NCBI GenBank assembly: GCA_027306915.1
Contig: DAHUYW010000042.1
Span: 1 to 37,249, forward strand
Direction of reading: 5' to 3'
Length of the DNA stretch: 37,249 bases
Source of the DNA: Spirochaetales bacterium
GTDB taxonomy: Bacteria > Spirochaetota > Spirochaetia > DAHUYW01
The notes under the pieces are model-generated. The model had not been told where the DNA came from and did not search any database. It worked only from the letters and a program-made list of their open reading frames with translations. Shown in pieces: positions 1-8,352 of this stretch. Position numbers and translations under genes: made by a program. Position 1 is the stretch's first letter, and each line of letters begins with the position of its first letter.

Positions 1-1
1 T

Positions 2-3000
2 GGGAGACCTTTCAGGGAGCTTCTCGCCCTTCTCGACGAGCTCCTGGCGCGACGTTCCGGCGACGGCGTGCGCACGCTTGCCTTCACCGGCTCGGGCGGT
101 ACCCTCGGTTCGCGGCTCCTGGGGGGGCGCTTTGTAAACGAGGTCGTCGCCCAGGCAACCTCGGTCATCGCCCACTACCCTCACGCCCGTTCGGTCATCG
201 AGATGGGCGGAGAGGATTCCAAGCTCATCCGCCTCTCGGGCGACGGGAAGCTCCTCGGCGCCGCAAGGCTTCGCGAGGCTGCCGTGGGCGGCGGCGGCTG
301 TGCGGCGGCTTCATCGAACGGAAAGGGCCGGATCGAGGATTTCGCGATGAACAGCATGTGCGCCGCCGGCACAGGGTCCTTCCTCGACCAGCAAGCGAGG
401 CGCATGGGCCTTTCGATCGAGAGGGAGTTCGGCGAGCTCGCTCTGGTCTCGGAGCACCCTCCCCGCATCGCGGGCCGCTGCAGCGTCTTCGCTAAAAGCG
501 ACATGATCCATCTCCAGCAGATCGCCACCCCGGTCCACGACATAGCCGCAGGGCTGTGCTTTGCAGTCGCCCGGAACTTCAAGAGCAACCTCGCGCGAGG
601 TAAGCGCATCGAGAAGCCGATTGTCTTCCAGGGCGGGGTGGCGGCAAACGCAGGGATGGTGCGCGCCTTCCGCGAGCTTCTTGAGCTCGAATCGGAAGAG
701 CTTCTGGTCCCTCAGTATCACGCTTCGATGGGGGCGATCGGCGCCCTCTACCGTGCGCTCGACGACGACTTGCCCACAATCCCCTTCGCGGGGCTTGCCG
801 CGCTTCGCGCCTACCTCGCGGCCGACCGCAGCAACGGCGACTCTCTTCCCACCCTCGCTCCGCCTACGGCTCGCTTTCACAAGGAGGCAAACCCGCGCTT
901 TCGAGGGACCGCGAAGCTGCCTGTCTTCCTCGGTCTCGACGTCGGGAGCCTCAGCACGAACGTGGTCCTCATTGACGACGAAGATCGCGTGGTGGCGCGC
1001 CGCTACCTGCCGACCGCCTCGCGACCCCTGGAAGCGATCCAGCGTGGTCTCGCCGAGATCGCCGAGGAGGTCGGGGGGCGCGTAGTGGTCATGGCGGTGG
1101 GAACGACCGGCTCGGGGCGCTACCTCACCGGCGATTTCGTGGGGGCCGACGTGATCCAGAACGAGATAACGGCGCAGGCGACCGCTGCGATCGCCATCGA
1201 TCCTACGGTCGACACCATCTTCGAGATCGGCGGACAGGACTCCAAGTTCATCAGCATTCAAGACGGGGTCGTCGTGGATTTCGAGATGAACAAGGTGTGC
1301 GCCGCCGGGACGGGCTCCTTTCTCGAGGAACAGGCCGAGAAGCTCGGCATCAATATCGTCGAAGAGTTCGGGTCGATGGCGCTCGCCGCCGAGCGTCCCG
1401 TGCGCCTCGGCGACCGCTGCACGGTCTTTATGGAGTCCGACCTCAACTCCCACCAGCAGAAGGGGGCAACCACCGAGAACCTCGTCGGGGGGCTTGCCTA
1501 CTCGATAGTACAGAACTACCTCCAGAAGGTAGTCGGCACCAAGCGGAGTGGGGAGCACATCTTCTTCCAAGGCGGGGTCGCAAACAACCGCGCCGTTGTC
1601 TCCGCGTTCGCCGCGGTAACCGGCAAGACGATTACCGTCCCTCCCCACTTCGACGTGACCGGCGCGATCGGGGCTGCGATGCTCGCCCGGGCGAAGATGC
1701 GCGAGAACGCCGGGACCGCGGACGCCGGGCGCGCTCCCGCGCCGAAGGCGACCCGTTTCAAGGGTTTCGGGCGAAGCCGATCCTCGTACGCGCTCGACCG
1801 CTTCACCTGCAAGGGATGCGCAAACGAGTGCGAGATCCGCAAGGTGAAGGTCGAGGGGGAGCGGCGGCCGCTCTACTACGGCGGGCGCTGCGAAAAGTGG
1901 GAGCGCGACGAGCGAAAGGGTAGAGGCGCGGAGATTCCGAATCTCTTCGAGGAGCGCACGCGCCTCCTCATGGGGGACTATCGAGAGGACCCCGACGAGG
2001 TTGGCACGAGCCCATCGCAGGGTGCCTTGCGCGGGACGATCGGCATCCCGCGGGCCCTTATGCTCTTCTACCAGCAATTCCCCTTCTGGCGGACCTTTTT
2101 CGAGATGCTCGGTTTTCGGGTCGTCCTTTCGCGGGCGACCGACCCAGGTCTCATCCAGAGGTCGCTCGAGCTCCTCACGGCGGAGGCCTGCTTCCCGGTA
2201 GAGGTTACCTACGGTCACGTGATCGATCTTCTCGAGAGCGGGGCGGATTGGGTATTCCTTCCCTTTGTGGTGAATGCCCGCGCTGAGAGAGACAACCCCA
2301 CGACCAACTACAACTGCCCCTGGGTCCAGGCTCATCCCTTCATGATCCGGGCTACCTTGCGTGAGCGGGAAGAGTGGAGGCGCCGCATCCTCACTCCGAC
2401 GCTTCACTTCCGCTACTACGAGCGAGTCCTTCCCGATGACCTTGCGGTCTTCATGCGCGAAACCTTCGGCGTGGCGCGATCGGAGGTCCTCGCCGCCATG
2501 AAGGCCGCGGGCGACGCCCAGGCGGCTTTCGAGCGAGCGCTCAAGGAGCGGGGGAAGGCCGTTCTCGAGGCGCTGCCCGAAGGACGGGTGGCCGCCGTCG
2601 TCCTCGGTCGACCCTACAACACCTCGGACCCCCTGTTGAACCTCTCCCTTGCCGAGAAGCTCATCGGTATGGAGGTGCTTCCGATTCCGATCGACTTCCT
2701 GCCCCTCGATCGCGAAAAGCTCTTCGAGAGCTACTATATGGTCTATTGGCCGAACGGCCAGAAGATTCTTGCCGCTGCGCGCATAATCGCGCGCGACGAG
2801 CGCCTGAACGCGATCTACCTCAGCAACTTCCGCTGCGGCCCCGATTCATTCCTTTCCCACTATGTGCGTGAGGAGCTTGCCGGGAAGCCCTACCTCCAAC
2901 TTGAGGTCGACGAGCACTCAGCCGATGCCGGGATGGTCACCCGGTGCGAGGCCTTCCTCGACAGCCTCAAGTCGCGCCGAGGCGCCGGAAGCGGTCCGGC

Positions 3001-4405
3001 GAGGAAAGCCACTCCATCGGCGGCCGGCTGCCCGCCATCTCCTTTGACCGCCGGCGCCAAGGCGCCCGCGCAGGCAATCCAGGCCGCCGCTTCGCATCGC
3101 TACCGGATGGCCGCCCATTCCGAGGGCGACCGGACGCTCTACTTCCCTTACATGTCCGACGGCGCCTATGCCCTCGCCGCCGCCTGCAGGAGCTGCGGCG
3201 TGGCGGCAGAGGTGCTTCCGATGCAGAACGAAGAGGATCTGAAGCTCGCAAGGGGCTACACCTCCGCCAAGGAGTGCTTCCCTATGATCTGCACCCTCGG
3301 CAGCTTTCTGAAGAAGATGCGCGAGCCCGGATTCAACCCCCGAAGGGCGGCCTTCTTCATGCCGGACCACGGGGGGCCCTGCCGCTTCGGACAGTACAAC
3401 AAGCTTCAGCGCATCGTCTTCGACAGGCTCGGCTACGAGGATGTGGAGATCGTCGCCCCCTCCAACGAGGACGCCTATGCCGGCCTCTCCGGAGGGCACG
3501 GAAATCGCTTCCGGCTCGCGGCGCTTCGAGGCATCTTCGCGGTGGACCTGCTGCGAAAGCTGCAGCAGGAGCGCAGGCCCTACGAAGCCTCGCCCGGCGA
3601 GACCGATCGCGTCTATCGCGGATGCCTCGAAAGGATCGTTCGGAGCACGGGAGGCGGAGCGGGGGACATCCGAGCCGTGCTTGCAAGCGCGGCCGAAGAG
3701 TTTCGCTCCTTGCGTCAAACCGGCGGTCCGCGAAAACCGCTCGTCGCGATAGTCGGCGAGATCTTCATGCGCGACAATCCCTTCTGCAGCGGCTACCTCG
3801 TGGAGCGCCTCGAGCGGCTCGGTGCGGAGACGGTCATGGCTCCCTTCATTGAGTGGATGACCTACTCGACGCTCCGCTACAGCCGCGACAGCCTCTGGAA
3901 AGGGGACTGGAAGGGATACGCTCGGTCGAAGATTCAAAGCCTCTTCATGCATCTCATCATGCGCAGGCTCCGCGCGGCGGTCGAAGGGGTGGCGGACCTC
4001 GCGCACGACGTTCACGTGGAGGAGATGCTTGAGCGCTGCGGGCCTTACGTCCACAGGGACTACGATGGCGATCCGGCCATCGCTCTCGGCGCCGCGAGCC
4101 TTCTTGCAGATCGGGGCCTGTCGGGGGTTGTCCACCTCATGCCTTTCACCTGCCTGCCCGGCACCATCGTGACCGGGGTCACCGGCTCCTTTCGCGCCGA
4201 CCACGACAACATCCCCTGGGCGAACATCGACTTCGACGGACAGGAGGATACCGGCATCGAGACCCGCCTCCAGGCCTTCATGCACCAGGCGGCCGAGTTC
4301 GCGCGGGCACACGGGAACGGTCGAGCGCCCGATTGGCTCCTGTCCGCAGGCGGCCAAGGCCATCGGAGCGACGGACGTGAGGGTACTCAGCCATCGAGAA
4401 AGTAG
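2..4405 (+). CDS. CoA-dehydratase activase-type giant protein (5' partial)
   Basis: The reading frame is open from base 2 of the window, and residues before the first internal start (GTG 68) already fit the family, so the true start lies upstream. Two ASKHA-fold BcrAD/BadFG ATPase modules occur in tandem. Each has a GG(E/Q)DSK phosphate loop, an N-x-(M/V)-CAAGTGSFL motif and a second Cys in (G)RC(S/T)VF; these Cys are those that hold the bridging 4Fe-4S cluster in hydroxyacyl-CoA dehydratase activators. A Cys cluster (CKGC...C, GGRC) follows, then a DUF2229-like region and a C-terminal HgdB-like dehydratase region. Family members of about 1400 residues are known and mostly uncharacterised. 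The likely role is ATP-driven electron transfer to a radical acyl-CoA dehydratase or self-contained reductase; the substrate is unknown. The stop is TAG. Confidence 0.85.
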   Translation, partial: GRPFRELLALLDELLARRSGDGVRTLAFTGSGGTLGSRLLGGRFVNEVVAQATSVIAHYPHARSVIEMGGEDSKLIRLSGDGKLLGAARLREAAVGGGGCAAASSNGKGRIEDFAMNSMCAAGTGSFLDQQARRMGLSIEREFGELALVSEHPPRIAGRCSVFAKSDMIHLQQIATPVHDIAAGLCFAVARNFKSNLARGKRIEKPIVFQGGVAANAGMVRAFRELLELESEELLVPQYHASMGAIGALYRALDDDLPTIPFAGLAALRAYLAADRSNGDSLPTLAPPTARFHKEANPRFRGTAKLPVFLGLDVGSLSTNVVLIDDEDRVVARRYLPTASRPLEAIQRGLAEIAEEVGGRVVVMAVGTTGSGRYLTGDFVGADVIQNEITAQATAAIAIDPTVDTIFEIGGQDSKFISIQDGVVVDFEMNKVCAAGTGSFLEEQAEKLGINIVEEFGSMALAAERPVRLGDRCTVFMESDLNSHQQKGATTENLVGGLAYSIVQNYLQKVVGTKRSGEHIFFQGGVANNRAVVSAFAAVTGKTITVPPHFDVTGAIGAAMLARAKMRENAGTADAGRAPAPKATRFKGFGRSRSSYALDRFTCKGCANECEIRKVKVEGERRPLYYGGRCEKWERDERKGRGAEIPNLFEERTRLLMGDYREDPDEVGTSPSQGALRGTIGIPRALMLFYQQFPFWRTFFEMLGFRVVLSRATDPGLIQRSLELLTAEACFPVEVTYGHVIDLLESGADWVFLPFVVNARAERDNPTTNYNCPWVQAHPFMIRATLREREEWRRRILTPTLHFRYYERVLPDDLAVFMRETFGVARSEVLAAMKAAGDAQAAFERALKERGKAVLEALPEGRVAAVVLGRPYNTSDPLLNLSLAEKLIGMEVLPIPIDFLPLDREKLFESYYMVYWPNGQKILAAARIIARDERLNAIYLSNFRCGPDSFLSHYVREELAGKPYLQLEVDEHSADAGMVTRCEAFLDSLKSRRGAGSGPARKATPSAAGCPPSPLTAGAKAPAQAIQAAASHRYRMAAHSEGDRTLYFPYMSDGAYALAAACRSCGVAAEVLPMQNEEDLKLARGYTSAKECFPMICTLGSFLKKMREPGFNPRRAAFFMPDHGGPCRFGQYNKLQRIVFDRLGYEDVEIVAPSNEDAYAGLSGGHGNRFRLAALRGIFAVDLLRKLQQERRPYEASPGETDRVYRGCLERIVRSTGGGAGDIRAVLASAAEEFRSLRQTGGPRKPLVAIVGEIFMRDNPFCSGYLVERLERLGAETVMAPFIEWMTYSTLRYSRDSLWKGDWKGYARSKIQSLFMHLIMRRLRAAVEGVADLAHDVHVEEMLERCGPYVHRDYDGDPAIALGAASLLADRGLSGVVHLMPFTCLPGTIVTGVTGSFRADHDNIPWANIDFDGQEDTGIETRLQAFMHQAAEFARAHGNGRAPDWLLSAGGQGHRSDGREGTQPSRK

Positions 4406-4424
4406 GCTATACTTCTGAAGCATC

Positions 4425-6419
4425 ATGGCCACGGCCGACACACGCAACTTCGACGCCTACCTCGAGCGAAACGCAGGCAAGATCGGCGAGGTGATTCACG
4501 ATCTTTGGGCAGCCAAAGACCGGACGCTGTGGTCCCGACAGCCCCACTTCTACATCCGACTAGGCTCGATCGCGGACCAGCTCGGGCAGGTGATGTTCGC
4601 CCACGATATCCTTGGCGAAGGGCTGCGCTACTTTCCGGACAACCTCCGCATCACCCAGCTCTACAGCCTCTCGGCGATAAAGTGCGGCTTCCTTGTCGAG
4701 GCGCGCGACCTGCTCAATCGCCTCGTGAAGAGCGGCCATGACGATGAGGAGACCCTCGGTATTCTCGGACGTCTCTACAAGGAGATCTGGCTCCTCGAGG
4801 GCAGCGAGCAGACCGACCATCCCACGCTTCGAACCTCGCGCAACCTCTACCTGAAGGCGTTCCTCAAGAGCCAAGGGTACTACTCGGGCATCAACGCCGC
4901 CACGATGAGCGCGGTCGTCGGCGATTGGGACAACGCCGGAAAGCTCGCCCGCCGGGTGATGAAGATCTGCCAGGAACAGGCATCGCAGAGCGGCGAGAGC
5001 GGCCCCTGGCTCCAGGCGACGATCGGCGAGGCATCCGCGCTGCTCGGTGACGAGGAGCTCTCGGTCCGAGCCTACCGGCGCGCCCGCGAGGAGGCACGCG
5101 GCAACCTCGCCGAGATAGCGAGCATGCGCCGGCAGCTCAAGCTCCTGCGCCGGGTCAGCCCCCTCGCCGAGGAGCTTCTGGCGGAGCTGCGGGTGCCGCC
5201 GGTCGTGGCGTTCGTAGGCCACATGCTCGATCGCCCCGAGCGCAGGCGTCCGCGCCTCCCACCCGCCGCCGCTACCTGCCTTAAAGAGACGATCGCGGAG
5301 ACACTCTCGGAGAGCGGTGCGCTCATCGGCTACTCCTCGGCCGCCTGCGGCTCCGATCTGCTCTTCCTCGAGTGCATGCAGAGCGTCAAGGGAGAAACCA
5401 ACGTGATTCTCCCCTTCGCGACGGAGGATTTCTTCGCGACGAGCGTGGCCTACGCCGGCAAGGAGTGGATCGAGCGGGTCCGGGCCGCCATCGAGCGCAG
5501 CTCGAGAGTCGAGGAGACGGGTCGCGGCAGCTACCACCACGACGACCTCCTCTTCCGGCACGCAAACCAGATCATCGCCGGCAAAGCCATCCTTCGCAGC
5601 CGACTGCTCGAGACCGAGCCCCTGCTACTGTCGGTGTGGGACGGGAGACGCAGGCGCGAGCCCGGAGGCACCTGCGAGACCGTGGAGGCTTGGCGCCGGC
5701 TAGGCTTCGCACACCGGAACGTCGACCCTTCGCCATTCCGGAGGATCAGGGCGGATCTCCGCTCTCGCGACGTGGCGCAGCCCCCCCAAGCCGCGGCCGA
5801 TCCGATCGCGCCCGACTCGATACCCCTGCACGCCGGGCCGGCGCTCGGCACCGACCGCTACCCCCCGGGCATAAGGCGAGAGGTGGTGACGCTTCTCTTC
5901 GCGGATCTCGTCGGCTACTCGAGGCTCGCGGAGGATCAGGTCCCCTACTTCGTGAAGGACTTTCTTGCCTCCTTGGTCGACCGGATGAAGAGGCTCCGCG
6001 GACGGCCGCTCTTCAAGAACCTCTGGGGAGACGCTCTTTGTTTCGCCTTCTCGGACCCGGCCGCCGCCGCGGAGTGCGCCCTCTCCTTGCGCGACCTCGT
6101 CCGCCAGACCGAGTGGAGCGCCCGGCATCTGCCCGCGGATCTCGCCATCCGCATCGGCCTTCACGCGGGCCCGGTCTTCAAGGGGCGCGAGCCGGTTCTC
6201 AAGCGGCTCAACTACTTTGGCTCCCACGTGAATCTCGCTGCGCGCATCGAGCCGATCACCCGGCCCGGGAACGTCTACGCAAGCGAGCAGTTTGTGGCCC
6301 TCCTGGTCGCGCGAGGGAGTAAGGGAATCGACTCTCGTTACGTCGGCGTGATCACGCTTCCCAAGGAGTTTGGGAGCTATCCGATCTACCACATCAAACG
6401 CGTCAACGAGATTGAATAG
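4425..6419 (+). CDS. TRAFs-binding/SLOG-like/class III nucleotidyl cyclase fusion
   Basis: The 664-residue protein has three parts. Residues about 1-250 are helical, TPR-like, and resemble the MAP3K TRAFs-binding (DUF4071) region. Residues about 260-385 hold a Rossmann-like segment with VGHMLDRP and SSAACGSD, resembling SLOG-type nucleotide-sensing domains. Residues about 485-660 form a class III cyclase homology domain. Both metal Asp are present (D494 in FADLVGYS, D536 in WGDA), as is the transition-state pair N603/R607 in VNLAAR. The base-selecting positions, Lys and Asp in adenylate cyclases, are N532 and N596. The product nucleotide is therefore uncertain, and loss of activity is possible. 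No membrane segment is visible, so it is probably cytosolic. The TIR gene starts 16 bp downstream, implying co-transcription. A TATACT box (4408-4413) lies just before the ATG without a clear -35. Confidence 0.8.
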   Translation: MATADTRNFDAYLERNAGKIGEVIHDLWAAKDRTLWSRQPHFYIRLGSIADQLGQVMFAHDILGEGLRYFPDNLRITQLYSLSAIKCGFLVEARDLLNRLVKSGHDDEETLGILGRLYKEIWLLEGSEQTDHPTLRTSRNLYLKAFLKSQGYYSGINAATMSAVVGDWDNAGKLARRVMKICQEQASQSGESGPWLQATIGEASALLGDEELSVRAYRRAREEARGNLAEIASMRRQLKLLRRVSPLAEELLAELRVPPVVAFVGHMLDRPERRRPRLPPAAATCLKETIAETLSESGALIGYSSAACGSDLLFLECMQSVKGETNVILPFATEDFFATSVAYAGKEWIERVRAAIERSSRVEETGRGSYHHDDLLFRHANQIIAGKAILRSRLLETEPLLLSVWDGRRRREPGGTCETVEAWRRLGFAHRNVDPSPFRRIRADLRSRDVAQPPQAAADPIAPDSIPLHAGPALGTDRYPPGIRREVVTLLFADLVGYSRLAEDQVPYFVKDFLASLVDRMKRLRGRPLFKNLWGDALCFAFSDPAAAAECALSLRDLVRQTEWSARHLPADLAIRIGLHAGPVFKGREPVLKRLNYFGSHVNLAARIEPITRPGNVYASEQFVALLVARGSKGIDSRYVGVITLPKEFGSYPIYHIKRVNEIE

Positions 6420-6546
6420 GAAGGGGGAAGTCGTGATGAAGAAAAGGCCCGCGCGCAAACGCCCCGCAGCGAAGGGCGCAGCCGCGCCCAAGCGCCGCAC
6501 CGCCGCACGCGCGGCCGGAGCGACGCGAACCGCTGCAAAGAAACGC

Positions 6547-6549
6547 TAG
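6547..6549 (+). other. In-frame amber codon inside the TIR gene
   Basis: TAG follows AAA CGC and precedes CGA CCT in the frame of ATG 6436. The flanking sequence keeps the same frame and the same Lys/Arg/Ala-rich composition on both sides. A single base change from AAG, CAG, GAG, TGG or TCG would restore the frame. Confidence 0.9.
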
Positions 6550-7002
6550 CGACCTGCCCACCGACCCTCGTCGCTCGCGCAGGCCCTGACGCGCGCCCTC
6601 GGCTCGGGCAGGCGCGCGCCTCCCAAAGCGAAGCGCTCGGCTTCTCAAGCAAAGAGCCCCGCTCGGTCCAAACGCAACAGCAAGCCCGTCGCCAAACGCG
6701 TTCCAGCAAAGAAGAGCGCCACCCGCAGCGCCGCCAAAAGCGGCCGCACGACCCCCGCTCGCCGCACGGCGGCGAAGAAAAGCGCAGGCAGGGCGGTCAC
6801 GCGCCGAAAGCCGGTTACGCGCCGAAAGGCGGCGTCGCCGCGCAGCACTGCCAAGCGAAAGAGCGCTCCGCGGCGGAGCGTCAAGGCTGCCAAGGGGCAC
6901 GCGACATCCCGGCGCTCGCAAGCGAGCCGCAGCCCTGCGCGGCGGACGGCCGCGACGCGCAGCACCGCTCGCAGGGCAGGGGCTGCCGCCGCAAAGACGG
7001 CC

Positions 7003-7527
7003 GTGCAGCGCCGCCTCCCGGCAAGGGCCCTAGCCGCGAAGCGCTCCTCGCTGGGCAAGGCCGCCGCCGCCCAGGCTGCGCACAAGGGCCCGGCCGTCCG
7101 TGTCCCCTTCAGCGCCTATCGCGGATCGAAACCCTACATCTTCGTGAGCTACGCCCACCGCAACATGACGGACGTCTTCACGATAATCCGCAGGCTCGAC
7201 GAGAGCCGCTTTCGGATGTGGTACGACGAAGGCATCGAGCCCGGAAACGAATGGCCCGAGGTCGTCGGCAAGGCTATTCTCGGCTGTTCGCAGCTCCTCG
7301 TCTTCATGAGCCGCTCCGCTTCGCAGTCACGCAATGTTCGTAACGAGGTCAACCTCGCCTTCAGCTCGGGGAAAAACATAGTCGTAGTCTACCTGGAAAA
7401 GACCTCCCTCTCGGAAGGAATGCGCCTGCAGATCGGCTCGGTCCAGTCCCTGAACTCGTATGAAATTCCCCGCGAGGAGTTCTTCGACCGCGTAAAGCGG
7501 GTCCTTCGCAGCGACGAGAGCGATTGA
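7003..7527 (+). CDS. TIR domain protein (readable part)
   Basis: After the amber codon, GTG 7003 is the only in-frame ATG/GTG/TTG before the TIR domain; its ribosome site is poor. The 174 residues comprise a basic stub of about 32 residues and then a complete TIR_2-type domain. The domain has YIFVSYAHRN in strand A, a WYDEGIEPG loop and then NEW, AILGCSQLLVFMS, and a SQSRNVRNE helix. Its Glu (residue 115 here) sits where TIR NADases carry the catalytic glutamate. Bacterial TIR domains commonly cleave NAD+ in immune or cell-death systems, triggered by a nucleotide signal or complex assembly. The cyclase gene just upstream is the obvious candidate partner. No cyclic-nucleotide-binding domain is present in this polypeptide. 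Confidence 0.75.
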   Translation: MQRRLPARALAAKRSSLGKAAAAQAAHKGPAVRVPFSAYRGSKPYIFVSYAHRNMTDVFTIIRRLDESRFRMWYDEGIEPGNEWPEVVGKAILGCSQLLVFMSRSASQSRNVRNEVNLAFSSGKNIVVVYLEKTSLSEGMRLQIGSVQSLNSYEIPREEFFDRVKRVLRSDESD

Positions 7528-7562
7528 GAGCGCCGCCAGCCGCAATCCCTGCAATACTCTGC

Positions 7563-7591
7563 TTGACGACGAAGGCGACAGATAGTATAAT
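7563..7591 (+). promoter_or_regulatory. Sigma-70 promoter of ric
   Basis: TTGACG (7563-7568), a 17-bp spacer and a perfect TATAAT (7586-7591). Transcription would start near 7598, inside the 8-bp palindrome ATGTACAT (7595-7602). A GATAGTA element (7581-7587) overlaps the -10 and matches the half-site of the operator before the TrmB-type gene. Confidence 0.75.
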
Positions 7592-7622
7592 CCCATGTAC
7601 ATATCCTATTTGGAGGAACATC

Positions 7623-8315
7623 GTGAATCACTATGATCTGAGGACGACCGTCTCGACCATCGTCGCCGATCGCCCCAATCGCTCCCGCTTCTTCGAGCGT
7701 CTCGGAGTCGACTACTGCTGCGGCGGGAACAAACCGATAGGCGAGGTGTGCGCGGAGAGCGGTCTCGATGCAAAGAGCATATTGGACGCCCTTGCGGCCT
7801 TCGAGGCGTCCTCCGGCGAGCCCGACACCGAGGGTGACCTCCGAAGCCTTTCCGTCCCGGAGCTCGCCGAGCACATCGTCAGTCGGCATCACGGCTACCT
7901 TCACCGCGAGCTGCCTCGCCTCTCCGCGCTCGCAGCCAAGGTCTTGAAGGCTCATGGCGACCACGAGCCTCGTCTCGCGCAGATCTACGGCGAGCTGGGG
8001 GGCCTCCGGCGCGAGCTCGAGCCCCACCTCGACCGCGAAGAGCGCGTGCTCTTCCCGCGGCTCGCGGACGGCTCGCCGGACACCTCCGTGCTTTCCCCTA
8101 TCATCGCCGAGCTTGAAGTGGAGCACCGGGGAACCGGCGAATCCCTGCGCCGCATTCGGGAGCTCACCGATGCCTATGCCGTTCCGGAGTGGGCTTGCAA
8201 CACCTTCCGAGCCTTCTACGATGGGCTGCGCGAGCTCGAGGCGGATATCCATGAGCATGTCCACGAGGAGAACAACATTCTCTTTCCGCGGGTTCTTGGA
8301 ACCACCGGACACTGA
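7623..8315 (+). CDS. ric: RIC-family di-iron Fe-S cluster repair protein (ScdA/YtfE-like)
   Basis: The 230-residue protein starts at GTG 7623, seven bases after GGAGG (7612-7616); upstream in-frame codons precede the predicted transcript start. The N-terminal ScdA_N/DUF542 domain carries the hallmark DYCCGG motif. The rest is a hemerythrin-like four-helix domain with spaced His and Glu ligands (HHGYLHRE, EPHLDREE, EHRGTGE, HEHVHEENNILFP) that bind a di-iron centre. RIC proteins repair Fe-S clusters damaged by nitric oxide or peroxide in the cytosol. Its place directly before narK fits protection from nitrogen oxides made during nitrate respiration. Length is normal for the family and both domains are complete. 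Confidence 0.93.
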   Translation: MNHYDLRTTVSTIVADRPNRSRFFERLGVDYCCGGNKPIGEVCAESGLDAKSILDALAAFEASSGEPDTEGDLRSLSVPELAEHIVSRHHGYLHRELPRLSALAAKVLKAHGDHEPRLAQIYGELGGLRRELEPHLDREERVLFPRLADGSPDTSVLSPIIAELEVEHRGTGESLRRIRELTDAYAVPEWACNTFRAFYDGLRELEADIHEHVHEENNILFPRVLGTTGH

Positions 8316-8352
8316 AATACGGCGCACGCAAGCAACGAAGGAGGCCATCAAG

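Larger units (their letters stand above)
6436..7527 (+). pseudogene. H1-like basic tail + TIR domain gene, interrupted by one in-frame TAG
   Basis: From ATG 6436, with a strong GGGGGAAG ribosome site, to TGA 7525-7527 one frame stays open except for a single TAG at codon 38 (6547-6549). Codons before and after the TAG have the same extreme composition: Lys, Arg and Ala with Ser, Thr and Pro, rich in AAKK- and ARR-type runs like histone H1 or bacterial H1-like tails. This lasts to about codon 220, and a TIR domain follows. Read through, the product would be 363 residues. The gene lies 16 bp after the cyclase gene. The lack of frame drift over 326 codons after the TAG suggests a very recent nonsense change, a sequence error, or readthrough. 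As read, translation from 6436 gives only a 37-residue basic peptide. Confidence 0.7.

Noticed and set aside
311..2407. Long minus-strand frame of 698 codons
   Set aside because: It lies wholly opposite the activase gene, whose motifs are conserved; GC-rich codon bias keeps antisense frames open. The same holds for long antisense frames at 10317-11699, 18273-19538, 28125-30128 and 29981-31705.
4408..4413. Promoter for the cyclase gene at TATACT
   Set aside because: No -35 at a sensible distance, and the ribosome site is weak; a leaderless transcript is possible but not supported.
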